The position numbers and the translations under genes were made by a program. From Bemisia tabaci (Eukaryota > Arthropoda > Insecta > Hemiptera > Aleyrodidae): 64,000 bases of DNA. How positions within the stretch are numbered: the stretch's first letter is position 1; each line of letters opens with the position of its first letter. Location of the stretch: assembly GCF_918797505.1 (NCBI RefSeq), contig NC_092797.1, positions 16,629,372-16,693,371 on the forward strand, written 5' to 3'. Below, one piece after another: positions 39,814 through 53,700 of the stretch. The notes under the pieces were generated by a model. That model was not told where the DNA came from and searched no databases. It saw only the letters and a program-made list of their open reading frames with translations.

Positions 39814-40633
39814 TTTGAAACACACTATGAAACAATTATTTATGAGTTAAAGCACTTGAACACATACGTTTGAGACAAAACAGAGCAGAAGTTATCACTT
39901 CGTTCAATTATAGGACACTAAAGTGCCTATAACAATTTGACCAAAGAAATATACATACTTAATAGGAAGCAATATTACAATTGAGCAATTAAAAATATCT
40001 ACCTAACTAATTTGAGCACAATTTACAATGGAAAGGGAAAATATGTAGTGGTGGAGTCTCTGTGATGAGTAACTTCAGTTGACTGCCCAGACTACTTTCA
40101 GATTTTTTTACTTCTTCATTGAAAAATATACTAAAATGGTACCTACTACAGCATTGCTGTTCCGACGATTTTCATTTTGGTTTGCAGCACTACAGCAGCA
40201 GTTTTTTCTGGAAATTTCTCTCAGGGATTTGTGCACTTATAGAGAAGCAAAAAAAAAAAATATGCGTTTTAAAAAATGGTTTTAGAGAAGGCTGTTTATC
40301 AGAGATAAAAAACACTATAATTTTATGGGAGAATCATAATATTTCTCTGCATCGCAAGGACATTTAGATCATACGTGAGGATAAAATAAAGAATTGGGGT
40401 GATTCTATTACAATTTGTATGATTTTGTTCTGCTTTCTGAAAATCATTGCTGCTTGAAATATAGATTAATCCAGATAACGAGGTTATGGAAACATTATTG
40501 ACTTATCAATTGGAGGATACTGGAGTTACTAATGACAGAAACTTTAATAATAACGAATGCTCTGTGATATCTACTTTTTTATTTTTGATCTTATGCTTTA
40601 TCAGTCAAGAATTGCAAAAAGCCTAAAGTCATT

Positions 40634-43600
40634 TTAAGTGCAGTCTTCTCTTGTGGCCCGTTTCTTGTAATTTCGTAGTTCTTGATTGACCGTTGTGAGA
40701 AGAGGGTTAGGACCGCAGCCACAAAGTCCGGAAAAGTCGTCTAAATCAAGTGCCCAAACCATTCCTCCTCCAAGCTGATTTTCTTTAATGTAGGTACTCT
40801 GATGGACATAAAAGATACAAATAGTTAAGACATTTATATATATATATAGTCGCTTTATAACGCACTCTGGCGTTCTACGACACCCAAACGCCACATATGC
40901 CTGTCTTCCCAGAGGTTATCGGGCAACTGACACCGCAACATCTCTTCGTCAACGCCCTGCCGCCAACCCTTTACGGGACATCCCCGTCGCCTTTTCCCAG
41001 GTGGAACCCAATCCAAAACTTGTTTGGGCAACCTCTCCTCCGACATTCTTTGCACATGCCCATACCAGCATAACTGCCTGGACATGACGTCGTGCACGAT
41101 ATCTTTCTCAACCTTCATCACCTGGCGAATTCTCTCATTGCGGACACGGTCCCGTCTCGAAATGCCGGCAGATCGCCGCCAAAAATCCATTTCAGTTGCC
41201 CTCAACATTTCTTGCGTTCTTTTCGTCAAAGGCCACACTTCACTACCATAGAGCACGATACTTTTAACGATGGAGTCATATATCCGGTGCTTGTTTGCCT
41301 TTGAGATGCTCTGATCCCAGAGCACCCCGTTCAGCATCGCGATGGCTCTCCTGCCCTGGATGATCCTGTCCTTAATTGCTCTATCCATCCTTCCATCCTG
41401 ATCAAGCCAGACACCGAGATACTTGTACTCATCACACTCTTTGATGCGCCGTCCATCCTCAAGCTCTATGCTTTGCCGTTGATGCGCTGCTCCCACGACC
41501 AGCTTCTCTGTCTTGGACACACTAACGTCCATGCCCCATTTCCGATATTCTTCGACCAACTTACGCGTCATGTAATCTGCATCTTCCTCATCTTGAGCTA
41601 CAACGATCTGGTCATCGGCAAAGCATAGAGTATAAAGGGTCTGCCCATCAAGGAGTGGAACGCCCATTCCTGCAACCTTCTTTTTCCATTCCTCTAACAC
41701 GTGCTCTAGGTATACCTTAAATAGTGTTGGTGACAAACAACAGCCTTGTTTTAGCCCTTTTGTGACGAAGAAACCTCCGGACAACTCTCCACGACATTTA
41801 ATTCTTGCTATAGTCCCGTTATAAAATGATTTAATTGCCCCCACAAGTCCTTTGCTAAAACCCCTTTTTTCCAAGGCTTCCCAAAGTTTCACTAACGGCA
41901 CGCTGTCATAAGCTTTCTGAAGATCCACAAACACCAAGTGCAGTTCCTGGCTGACCGCCCTTTTCTTCTGGATGACCTGGGTAATGGTGAACAAATGGTC
42001 GACGGTAGACCTACCGGCTCTAAAACCAGCCTGTTCTTCGGCTTCCTGGCCGCTCCAAACCTCTTCGACCTTTGCCTTGAGAATTTTACCATAGACCTTG
42101 CTCAAGGTTCCTGTGACCGATATACCTCTGTAATTATCGCAATCTTGTTTACTACCTTTCTTATGACTGGGAGTAATCCAAGATTCCTTCCAATCCTTTG
42201 GTATTTCGGAACCATGCAAACAGTCTTGCATTAATTTCCGAAGATGTTCAAATAGTTTACCGGTGCCACATTTTATCAACTCTGCCGGTATACCCCCAGG
42301 TCCAGGAGCTCTGCGAGTTTTCAACTCCCTCACAGCCTTCACTACATCTTGGAGCTGGATCTTCACGTTGGAATCTTCTTTAGTGCCTATGACTCCGCCT
42401 TGAAACTCGGGTCGCCTCTCCGTTAATAAATCTTTAAAATAGTCTTCCATCTTGTCAATTGGTATCGGAGATATGATGTCGCGCATTTTATTCCGCCGCA
42501 ACCCTTTGATCACTTTCCAGCCTTCTGTACTTTTCCGACCTCCAAGGTAGGTATTTATCTTCATACAGCTCTCTTCCCAAGCCTCATTCTTCTTCCGAGT
42601 GATTACCCGACGGACTCTTGCTTGAGCCTGTCTGTACATAATTTTATCATCCAACTTTTGGGAAGAGAGAAACTGATGATACCTATTCCTTTTCATATTT
42701 ATTTCCTCCTCTACCTCCGCATCCCACCAGTGCGGTTTTCTGTTATCATTTTTTGGATCAGAAACCCCCAGGGCCTCCGCTGCCGCCGAGTGAACGCAAT
42801 TCTTGATAAACTCATACCGCTCTTCCGTACTGCCATCGCACGCATCTCCTAACTTTCCATCCAGGCGCTTTGCGTACAGAGCCTTGACACTCGGGTGCTT
42901 TAGGCTATCGATGTTGTACTGAACTTGATGTACGCGTTGTCGCTCCGGTTGTTGATTGTCGCCTCGATCGTTCTGCGACACCCGAGCGGGAAAGGCTACA
43001 TCCGCTCTGAGGAAATAGTGGTCACTACCGCAGGAGAGTCCTCTACATACTCTCACCTGCTGGATCTTCAGGTTTGTTACCTGTTTAACAAGCACGTAGT
43101 CAATGATAGATCTTAAGCCGCGGGTAGGTTGGACCCAAGTATATTTGTGAATATCCTTGTGTTGGTAGAACCCGTTCAATACTTTTAATTCCCTCTGCTC
43201 GCAAACGTCGATAATGCGGCTTCCGTTGTCGTTCACCGTAACTTCACCGAACGGGCCGACGATTTTACTGTTAACCCGGGATCCCGTTCTTCCATTTAGA
43301 TCTCCCAACACAAGAACTTCTCTCCCAGGTCCTACCTTCACTACCTCCTCGTCCAGTTCTTCAAAAAACTGATCCTTGAGTGCGATGGTAGCATCATCAT
43401 TGACCCCGTATACCCCCAAAACAGTGACTCTGTGACCGTGCATAGTTAGGTTCATCTTAATCATGCGAGCGTTGATGGCTTCCCAGTTCTTAATATTTTT
43501 TCGAAATTTTTTGCGGATCAGAATTGCGACACCCTGCTGTGCACGCTGATGTTTCGGCACTCCACTGTAGAATAAATCATAGTCCCCAAGGCTCTCTGAT

Positions 43601-44756
43601 CCATGGCCTTTTTTCTTCGTTTCCGTTATTACCGCTACGTCGATCCCGTTGTTCTTTATCTCCGATACCACTTCCGTCAGTTTCTTGGAAATGCCTTGCA
43701 CATTCCACATGCATTGGTAAGACATTTATTTGAACATAATTAAAAAATGAATTTGAAAAATTTGATAACTAAAACTTTGTATACTTGCATCCAAAATATT
43801 AATTTTCTTCCCCCAACTCTGCAGCAGACATTATATCTCTCATTTTTTTAAAGAAATAAGGAAGCTTTCTAATCATTTGATCTTGCCTAATTCATACACC
43901 TAAAAAAAAGAATTGTCTCCTCGACTATGACTGCATTGCATTAACACTTGTGCATGAAAAAAAGCGAATCTTAAAATTCATAAGCAGAAAGTTGTAGTGT
44001 CATAAAATTTTACCTGACGATTTTAAAATCAAGCTGGTAAAATAGTGTAATGGTTACACCTTAAAAAATAGAAAAAAGTACAGAGGAACTAGCAAACCAA
44101 AAATATTTAAATGATCAATGATAAATCATATTATTGTTAGATACAAAGCGTAAAATCCTAATTTATGTTTCAAAAGGTATACTGAACAATTAGCAGAAAG
44201 CACCACATTCAAAAAAATGATGTGCTATTATTTCAATAGGATTCCCTTCGATTTTGACGTAAAAAATAATGTAGCTATTAGTGAAACTGAAAAGCAAATG
44301 TATTACCTTTCTGCGGATGTCTGAGACATCGTCAAAGCTGACCCACTGATCCTCTAAGTGCATCATAGAACCTGGGATACCTTGGAAATTCTTCTCAACG
44401 TTCCATCCTCCATTGTTGGCAAGATTACATATCTGAAATTATAAACATTGATTCATCAATACAAATCTGTACAAGATCAATAATACAGTACATTTGAGTT
44501 TGAGTTTGAGGAAATTATTACACATATTTAGCCGTATCCTACTTTTGGTCACTTTCTGAAAGCATCTACTTACTATTGGACTAAATTGAGCAGAAAAGAG
44601 CCACAACACATTTCCGGAGAAAAATGAGTTAGAAGCAGTTTTAAGCTTAACTACTCGTAGCTGCACATTTTCTCCTTTTTAAATCTCAAAGTCAAGAGGA
44701 GATATGATGTACATAAAGTAGTCAAACAAAATTAGGCTTTGAACACTCCCTTTTCA

Positions 44757-44799
<43 letters not shown>

Positions 44800-47700
44800 T
44801 CAAACCTCCTTTTGTTGGTTCAATCTTGATACAACTTGGTTCTTTTCTACTGAACTCAACCCAATTAAAATTAGAAGTATTTGCTTTAAAATCTCATAAT
44901 AAATTAGAAGTATTTGATGGTCACAGTATGACAAGACTTGTAAGAAGGCAGAAGAGCGCCAACTCTGCACCTTCACTGCCGAAAAGCAAAACTGAAAACA
45001 AAAATCCTTGACATTGCTTGTGAAATTAATTTATAATGAGGAGCTTTTAAATTCCTGACTTATTGAGAGCGGTTGGATATCTCACCTAAATGCTTAAAGT
45101 AAAAAATATTAATTCAAATCCTAGGCTTAACATTTACAAAATATTACCTCGTAGTAAGCTAAAAACCCTCCAACTTGCGTGAATTCGCCAGGTTTGCCAG
45201 GCCCGACTACTTTGGCACCATAGGTATAGTCTGTCCCATTGACAAGGGTGAAACTTTCCCCATACAATGGCATTCCTAGAATAAGTTTTTCTTTCTGCAT
45301 TCCATGTGATAACCAATACTTAACACCAAAATCCTGCCAAAAAAAAGGTTTGCTGAATACATGATATGATGAAAACACACATAGTAAACCAAATAACGGA
45401 ACATATCAAATTGTTTCAAACTTTTTGGTGTGACATTATAAGGCAAGAAAATGTTCCTGTCCATACAAATAGAAATTCTTTTTGTTCATGCCAATCAATA
45501 GGTTCCTTTTGATTTTAGTCTTGAAAAATGAATTAATAAGAGAACGTCCGTCCGGTCCGAGAAGTATACCACCTAGATTTTGACCAGAGCACATCCAAAA
45601 GTTTCCTTTAGAATGTGAGATCATTATTTTTCCGTTTCCATGAAGGAACCCCAGAGGTTCCAAATTTTTCTTTGAAAAATGGGGCAGAAAGGGCCTTTAG
45701 CTGGACGGACACAATCACCCGCTGATTCTCTACAAAGTTGAGGTGATGCGTCAGTCTGAAGCACTGCATGATGGCTGGGAGTCTGAATTTGAGTCCGACT
45801 GATGCGCAATACTCTACTCTACTACAACTTGGCAGCACTCATCATTCAACTACGTAATTTTGTTACTTCAGCGAGCGACACTTTTTGCAACTTGTTGGAT
45901 AATTTTTTTTTTACTTTCAGGGTCCATTTTCAAACAACTCTAAACAGGAATCCAATGGTTTGGCATGTGGAGACTGTTGGCCACTCAGTGATCAAAAAGT
46001 AGATAAGACGCTTCAAGGCGTTCATAAGTGAGCCTGAAATTCGTAACTTCATATGGTACCAAAAGAGGGTGGAAATTATGTGCGATTTGCATATCGCATT
46101 ACTTTAAAGTAATGTTGAAAAACATAAAAACACTTTTTTGTGTGATTAAAATGAAATAGATACATTCGTACCCTTCGAGGTTACTTACGATGTTCAGATG
46201 ATCATAGGTGTCAGACTTAAGATGATATAGAGGAGCTATATGTCCAGTTCGTCCATCCCAAGGACCATGGTAATCAAAGGCCATTAAAGAAACAAAATCG
46301 AGATACTCCGATAAGGCTGGTACATCATATGCTACAAACAGGAACACATTATCACAACTTTTGATACATAATTTGAACAAATAGACTCTCTTACTTATTC
46401 CTCCAATTTTTGAAGCAGTTTTGTTCATTTTGGTCCATGATGATAGCAAAAAATATCTGATCTTACACTTTGTAAGAAAGTTTCTAGGCAGGAAATACCG
46501 CACCAAGGCCAAGACAGTCCTGAAGAATACTTGAAAATTTTGAAGAGAGCACTAAATATGAAAAATAAATTGTCGTTTTGAAAAATGAATGAAAATTAAA
46601 TGGTCACTTTGAAAAATGAATGACATTTTTTTGGTAAAGCATGAGGGGAATAATTTTCTCCTGAATAACGCGAAGTTTCTGACATTCTTGGATTTTCTTC
46701 ACCCTTTCTCAAATCACCTAAGAGGTCAATTTTTTCATAAGGAACTTATTGTTGCTGAAGTCGTGGGTGTACAGTTCTATTACATTATTATAAAATAATA
46801 TGTGTAGAAAGATATTATACCTTTGTCAATAACTACTTTGCTTGGTGAAACAGCAGCTGAGAGTAAAAGGCCGTAAGGTTTGAACACTGTGCTCAACTCT
46901 TGAATAAATGCAGAGAAACCTTCCTTATCAACAGCACGGCCTTTGCTGCAGTCACTCTGGAAATAATGAGACAAAAATAGGTTAAAATGTAAAAAAGATA
47001 TGTATTTGGTAAAATGTTCAAGTGATTCTGTTCAATAGTTTTCCTGTGAAAAATTGGAAAAGGTTGAAAAGTTTGGAGACATATTGCCTTAGCACCAATG
47101 GTGCTTTTGATACTTTGGACAAAAGATGACTGAATTTGATACAATAATAGGTAGAATACAGTTGCAAATGAGAATATATCATCCCAAGTTTCTTATCTTT
47201 TTCGATAAATTAATTACAAAAATAAATAAGGTAAAGTTGCAAATGTTAATAGTTCAACAATATTTTTTGTCCTTTTCCATTATTAATTATTCGTGAAAAA
47301 TAAAGTCTGGCATCCTGACCTGTGGACAAGTTGGGTACGCCCAATCCAAGCTCAACCCATCGAAATTATATTTCACTAAATATCGAAGAGCATGGTGGAT
47401 GAATTGCTCTCTTGCTGCAGGGCTGCTGACAAGGCGACTGTATTTGTCATCTTTGGAATCATTCCAGCCACCTAATGCCAGTAAGACTTTGACGTTCTTC
47501 TCTTTTTGAGCAGTTACTTTGGAGTAGAACTCTGCAATAAAACAAAAAATAATCATGGACATGATCTCGATTTACCTGGTAGAAGTTTTCAAGACCAGTT
47601 TCTACCAAATTTGGTCTGATGAAGTCTCAAAACTTTTTCCTCCCATTTTTTAGACAATTCATTGTTCCCAGAAGATAGAACGCAACTAAATTTCAACGTT

Positions 47701-50700
47701 GCTAAAATCCTATTCACAAATCGTATTATAACTGGAAAAATCTTTCAATATTTCAAAAAAAAATGTCACAGATTATTTAATTGAACATACACAAAAATTG
47801 GCAAAATTTTGGACATGAATTCCCTAGGCAGATAGTTGTAAAAGATTGGAATGCTTGAGTCATTTTGGCAACCCTAAAATGGAGTTACATTAATTTGTCT
47901 GGAAATCAACAAAATGTGAGCTAACAGTTACCAGCGAGCATTTAATCTGTAAAACTATTCTTAAATTTTCCTTTGGTTGAAAATAATACAAAGATAAAAA
48001 CAAAAAGAAGTGGTAGGCAAAATTAGAAAATTCTGAATTACGATGTGAAATTTACGTTAAATAATCCGTTAAATATTCTTACGTTAAATGATCAATCTCT
48101 CAAAGAGAAGACTATAGATGTGAAGATGGATAAAAAAATTGTGGTTTTATCGCCAGCAAACAGAAAAATGATGACACTACATACCATTATTGATGTCAGC
48201 CCACTTATTTTGAGCTCTAATTGTCAGAGTATTCGGGTCCAAGCTTGCAAAACCATAGATAATATGAGAACACAATTCTGGGTCAATATCTTGAGGTAGA
48301 TATTTTCCAGTTCCTTTGCGGTACCATGCCCAATTTGTGAAGTAACAAATAACTTTGCGCTGGTCATCTGCCAAAGAAAAAAAGGGTCTATTTAATTTAA
48401 ATAAATAAATAAATAATTTTGCTAATAGGTAAATTATTTGCCAAAAGATAAGAATGCATTCGCAGGAAAATATTAAAATCTGCATGGAGTTTCAAATTGA
48501 GTCAAAAATAAAAATATTCAGCTGCTAAAGAGTAAACATTAGAAGATGACCTTGAATAAAATTCATCATTTTCTCCTCTCTTGAAATGTACAGGAGTTGA
48601 GGAGAATATTGATTTTTGAAAAATCAGAGCTTTATGAACAGTCTAAAGAAACTTACCAGTTGCGTAATCAGCACTGACATTAGTGGAACAAGTTGTCCGC
48701 TCTGCTTTATCACAAATTAGACTTCTCTGAAAAATTTAATAAAGTAAGATTAGGTATGTGATTCATTTTGTTTGAATTATTTGAACCTCTAATTAATTCC
48801 ATTTCATTCCAACAAACGGTCAGTGGTCTTCAAGATCTACTTAGTGGACTAATTATTGTGAAATATGTGGAATAGACAGTTAATCAATGAATTAAACTTT
48901 ATTAGTTAAAAACTTGAATTTCATGCACATTATCTTAAAAAACTAATGTTATGAAAAAGTTGAAACCAAATACTTAACAGAAAATTGTCCCGTTTTTAGT
49001 TTTTTTTAAAAAAAAATACAGGTATTATCTGGCATTATCAAGATTATGCTCTAAATTTTTAATGAAAGTGTGTGCAAAAGTTTTTAAGAAAAAATGAAAA
49101 CGCTATTGAGATGTCTGGCAACATAGCGTCTGAGCGTAAATAGTGCTTATGATACTTTTGGCAGAAGCTAACGATACATACTACTGTTAAAAAGTATTGC
49201 ACTGCTTGTGCTTCACTGTAAAATTTTCAAAGTTTAATCAGTCCTAAGTAGTTCATTGTTTCAAGGTATCAAACAATGTATCTAGGGATATTGCCATGAA
49301 AGGGTGAATCCCAAATAAAATTACAGGCTGGAAACCTCTGTAAAGAAGCATAGAAACGATTCAAAACCTCAAAACACTTCAGGCGAGTCCATGGAAACCT
49401 TCATAGGGATCCTTTCCGTTTTTCCCTTCTTTTCTTAACGATATAGTAAATCATAAAAAACCTGAAATAATGCCTCAATAACTGTCAAATATTACCTCAT
49501 TAAAGTAGTATCCTTTTGGACAGGTCGCCTCCCATAATCGTCCAAACTTGCATTCGTAGTATTTACTGCAGTCAGAGAAATGCTTGACAGCTGATGCACA
49601 TTGAATTTGTGACAGGGCAGTGGTGGGAACAACAGGATTATAGAGGTTTGAGAAGAAATTAGGGTTCATTCGAAGACTTGCAGCTGCTGCATCAAGTTTA
49701 CAATTTGGCCCGGGGCCTGGATAGTTTCTCAGCACTCGGTTGATGGTGCGTAGTAATGGATACTTTTCACATCCACACAGATTGCTGGAAATAAATTTCA
49801 ATAGGACTTATGAAGAGAATGAAACGTAGCAATGAGAGGAGATGAATATTAGCCGTATGGTGTGATGTTGGAAAATAGATTCCCGTGATTAAAGAATAGA
49901 GATTTACTTACAGAGTTTTATCAATGTTGCTAAAAAATCAAGATCCAAAACAGTCTAATTTTTCCTACTTGACAATGTTTTAAGCATTTCATTAGATAGT
50001 ATAAAAAAAAGCAGAAAATATATCTGAAAGCTTAAGTATTGGAACAAAGAGTTCAGCATTTAGTACACCTTGTATTTTAGTAACACTTACCTACGGAACT
50101 AGTGTAGGTTACCTTTTTAAACGGAATACTACTCAACGGCAATTCTTTAACACTGCCGTGATTTTTTTTTACTGTGCGAAGAAAATTCTGCATAAACTTA
50201 AAGAAAGGATGTCAATTTGTCCTCCTTTAAAAAAATAACATAAAGGTGGAGATTTTCAGACACTGCAAACGAGATGTGTGATTGCAGACTTACCCCATCG
50301 AAATGACAAAATGACTCTTTTTATTTTCAATAAATATTCTATAGGAAAGAAATGATATTATAATCGATTGGTACATATCAATTACCGGAAATCATCCAGA
50401 TCCAGTGCCCAAATCATAGCTCCTCCAAGTTTGTTGTGGTAAACAAATTCTGACTTATGTCTGATCATTGCTTGATCATCAAAAGACACCCATTGATCGC
50501 CATAAATAGCATATGGACCCATGGCACCATATTCATCTCTTATCACCTTCCATCCGTTTTTAATCCTTTGACAAATCTGTGGAAAAACGTGAGGTTCACA
50601 GATAGTTAAATTGAAGCGATGATATTTTGCAAAAAATTTCAAATAAACTTCATATTTTTTTATTTATTTGCTATTTATTTGAGATATTGATCCCTATGGG

Positions 50701-53700
50701 TCTTGTAAAAAGTATGCATATAGCATGAAATAATTTAAACGTGAAAAAAAAATCATGAAAATACATATGTTGTAATCAACAAATGACTCGGCAATGGGAA
50801 AAAGCTTACCGATGATAACATTATATCAAATTCGAGGAACCTGCTGCATGACAATGTAATCGTATTGATGAAACTAAATTAATTCTATTCAGAAGCTCGA
50901 GGCATTACCTGTTACAAGATATGAGCATAGAGTTGTGTGTGCATACGCATCATGCATAATGTACGTGTATGTTCATAAAATATGTAACTCTCCATGGGAA
51001 AAGGGGTAGTCTGTTTTACAAGGAGGGGGAGGGGTGGCAGGACTATGTTACATATTGCCAGAATGGATGCTCAATTTTTCAAAAATCTATGATGAAAATC
51101 ATCATCAGATGGCAATTTTACATCTAAAATTCGCCAAAAAGTGCTAACATGAGAGGAAGGGGTAGGATGAGACCTTTCAAAAATTTTTGATGAATGTGAA
51201 TCCGTGTTAAAGGGTGCGTCATGAGTGGGAGTAAGAAATCCGAAACTCAGATTTACATATTTTAAGCATAAATCCTTTTTAGAAACCATTTTTTGAAAAT
51301 TCTAGATTCTGTCTGGATGCAAAAAGCAAAGAAGAGCTCATGTTTCACCATTGGAGCTTCGAACTCACCTCATAATAAGACAAGAAACCTCTTGCACGAG
51401 TTTCTTCCCCTGCCTCTCCACCTCCATATGTTGGAGAGTTCAGCCCATTTTGTGTTCTGTCCGCTAAACTGAATGACTGCCCGTACATAGGCATTCCGAA
51501 CACCAACTTTTCTCTAGCTGCTCCTTTTTTCACCCAGTAGTGCAATGTCCAATTCTGTGAAGTGAAATAGAATATACATGAGAGAGCAAAAATAGAAGAA
51601 TACATAGAGTATTAATAAAAAGTATATATGTGATATGCCATTGTAGGATACCATGTGGGAAAAGCCAGAGGCTACAGCAAAAAACAATAACTGAGCTCAT
51701 GATCTACGGACACAAATTGTTTTTTTTTGCGACGTACCCTTAAAACTGAATGTTTAAAAATTGACACATCAAAGAGTTAAATGGTTAGAGACAGCCCATT
51801 GTCACTGTATTTTAATTAATTTATGTTTGATGCAAATTAATTTATTCTTCTCATAGTGCAATCTGCTAAAGGAATTCTATGAAATAGTTTATTCTGATAA
51901 TTAATGAAAAAACAGTAAAATGGGAACGTAAACTACAAAGTTTAATTAAAAAAAGAAAAACATTTGTAAGAAATCCAGAAAAAATTCTCATTTTCTGATC
52001 ACAAGAGCAGTCTGTCCTCTTATATCTCAGTAAGATAAAAAACATAAAATAAATAATATAAAATTAGAACAAAAATGAAGAGACCTAACTCCTGAGTATT
52101 TCTAAAAAAAACAATACTTATTTAAAAGCTATTGAAATTTTTTTACAAAACGTACTGCGTTGAAAGTTACATCCTCGTCTTCAGGATGAGCATACATGGG
52201 GGCGACATGACCCGTTTGTTTATCCCACTGACCATGGTAATCGTAGGTCATGACGGAGATCCAGTCCAGTTTTTCAGACATCACTGGAACATCATATCCT
52301 ATTACAAAGAAAACACCAATTTTTATTCAAGATCAAATATTTTATTAATATATTTGTTGGGGAATGGAAAAGAAAGTATGAAATAAAGAAATGATTCTAA
52401 GCAATTAAGAGAATATTAGGAAGGGTAAATCAATGAGCAAGGATAAATGATAGGAGCCCCAGCAGCTACTAAGAGAAAGTAGCTAGGGTTAAATCTGTCA
52501 AGAGAATTGAGTTTACGAAAGTTATGAAAGAATACAATCACTCAAAAGAATGAACCAAAATAAGAGACAAACCATTATCAATGACAGTTTTGCTGGGAGA
52601 GACGGCTGCACTGAGTAGGAATCCCTCAGGTTTGAATTTTGCGCTTAACTCTTGAATTAGTGCTGAAAATCCTTCTTTGTCTGAGGGTGGTCCTTGTTGG
52701 CAGTTCACCTAAAATAGAGAATCAATCCAAATGTTGGACGTACTTCCAGAGCAGAAAAAAAGGAGAAAGATTCACATTCTGAACTTAGACTCTTTATCTC
52801 TGTTAATGTAATTTTTTAATGTTTTTGTCTTTTTTTTTTGTTAATTTTATAAATGTTTAGATGATATTTTTGAGAATTAAACATGTTGATAATTTCTAAT
52901 TGGCACACAAACATATTTGTGCCAGATGTATCAAAAACTGATAGCTGATCGTAGCATACAAACCTTAATTTCATAAGATAATTACTTAAACACGCTAACG
53001 AATAACTTAAATTCAATTCCATCCTTGACGACTATCAGAAATTATAGATGGGCACTCTTCCATGTTCTCAAGAACAATTATTTTGCAGTCTCCTTTATAC
53101 CTCTTTTAGTAGATATGTAGCAATGGCATGCATATTCTGGAGAGGAAAATACGTACATAAGGAACTTTTTTCAATCATTTACCTGCCAACATTTCGGATA
53201 TTCCCAATCTAAATCAAGACCATCGAAGTTGTTAGTTTTGAGGAAATTGAAGACATGCTCCACGAATCTTGTTCGAGCACCGGCATTGTTCACCAGTCGA
53301 CTGTATTTATCTCCGGCGGAATCATTCCATCCTCCAATAGCAAGTAGCACTTTGACTCCAGCTTTTTTCAGGGCTGTTACTTTTTCGTAAAATTCTGAAA
53401 TATTGAGGGGAGTTTTAATCATTCTTGCAACAGGAATTTCATTTATCATGCTTCAGTTGTGTACCCATTATGCCCTTAATTTTTTACTTTTAGTGCACAT
53501 AAACACATGTTCTAAATGAAAGAATTTGTTAATTGAGAAAAATATTCTAAAAAAAATGTAAGATATAAAGATCCCTATTTGTAACACAAGCCAAAGTTGG
53601 TAGCCCAACTACCATTGCTGATGGAAGTTTGGAAATTAGTCTCCATTCGGGGTATGCTACCTAGTCAAGGTCAAGGTGCAGAAGTGATACTCTTCATTGC

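Larger units (their letters stand above)
37217..40633. other. Convergent 3' UTRs of OCA2 and chitinase plus nested repeats
   Basis: The OCA2 3' UTR begins at 37217; its poly(A) site is not clear (an A-rich tract lies near 37910-37925). The chitinase 3' UTR runs leftward from 40633 to about 39790. Between them, 38325-39464 is an inverted-repeat element containing a Helitron. Small ORFs here (39456, 40079, 40119) have no family signature. Confidence 0.55.
40634..48367 (-). other. GH18 domain c with a degenerate catalytic motif (probable pseudoenzyme domain)
   Basis: Eight C-terminal exons starting DDQRKVICYFTNWAWYR. Motif I is VLLALGGWNDS. Motif II reads FDGLSLDWAYP, where the usual FDGLDLDWEYP has Asp and the catalytic Glu; here they are Ser and Ala. 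Motif III is MAFDYHGPWDG and motif IV is GGGMVWALDLDDF. The frame is otherwise intact with correct splice sites, so this is a maintained but probably non-hydrolytic domain. It may bind chitin or stabilise the protein. The protein ends NYKKRATREDCT. Confidence 0.9.

Noticed and set aside
41024..43733. Several plus-strand ORFs opposite the LINE
   Set aside because: They are antisense to the intact 956-codon retrotransposon ORF and show no family signature.
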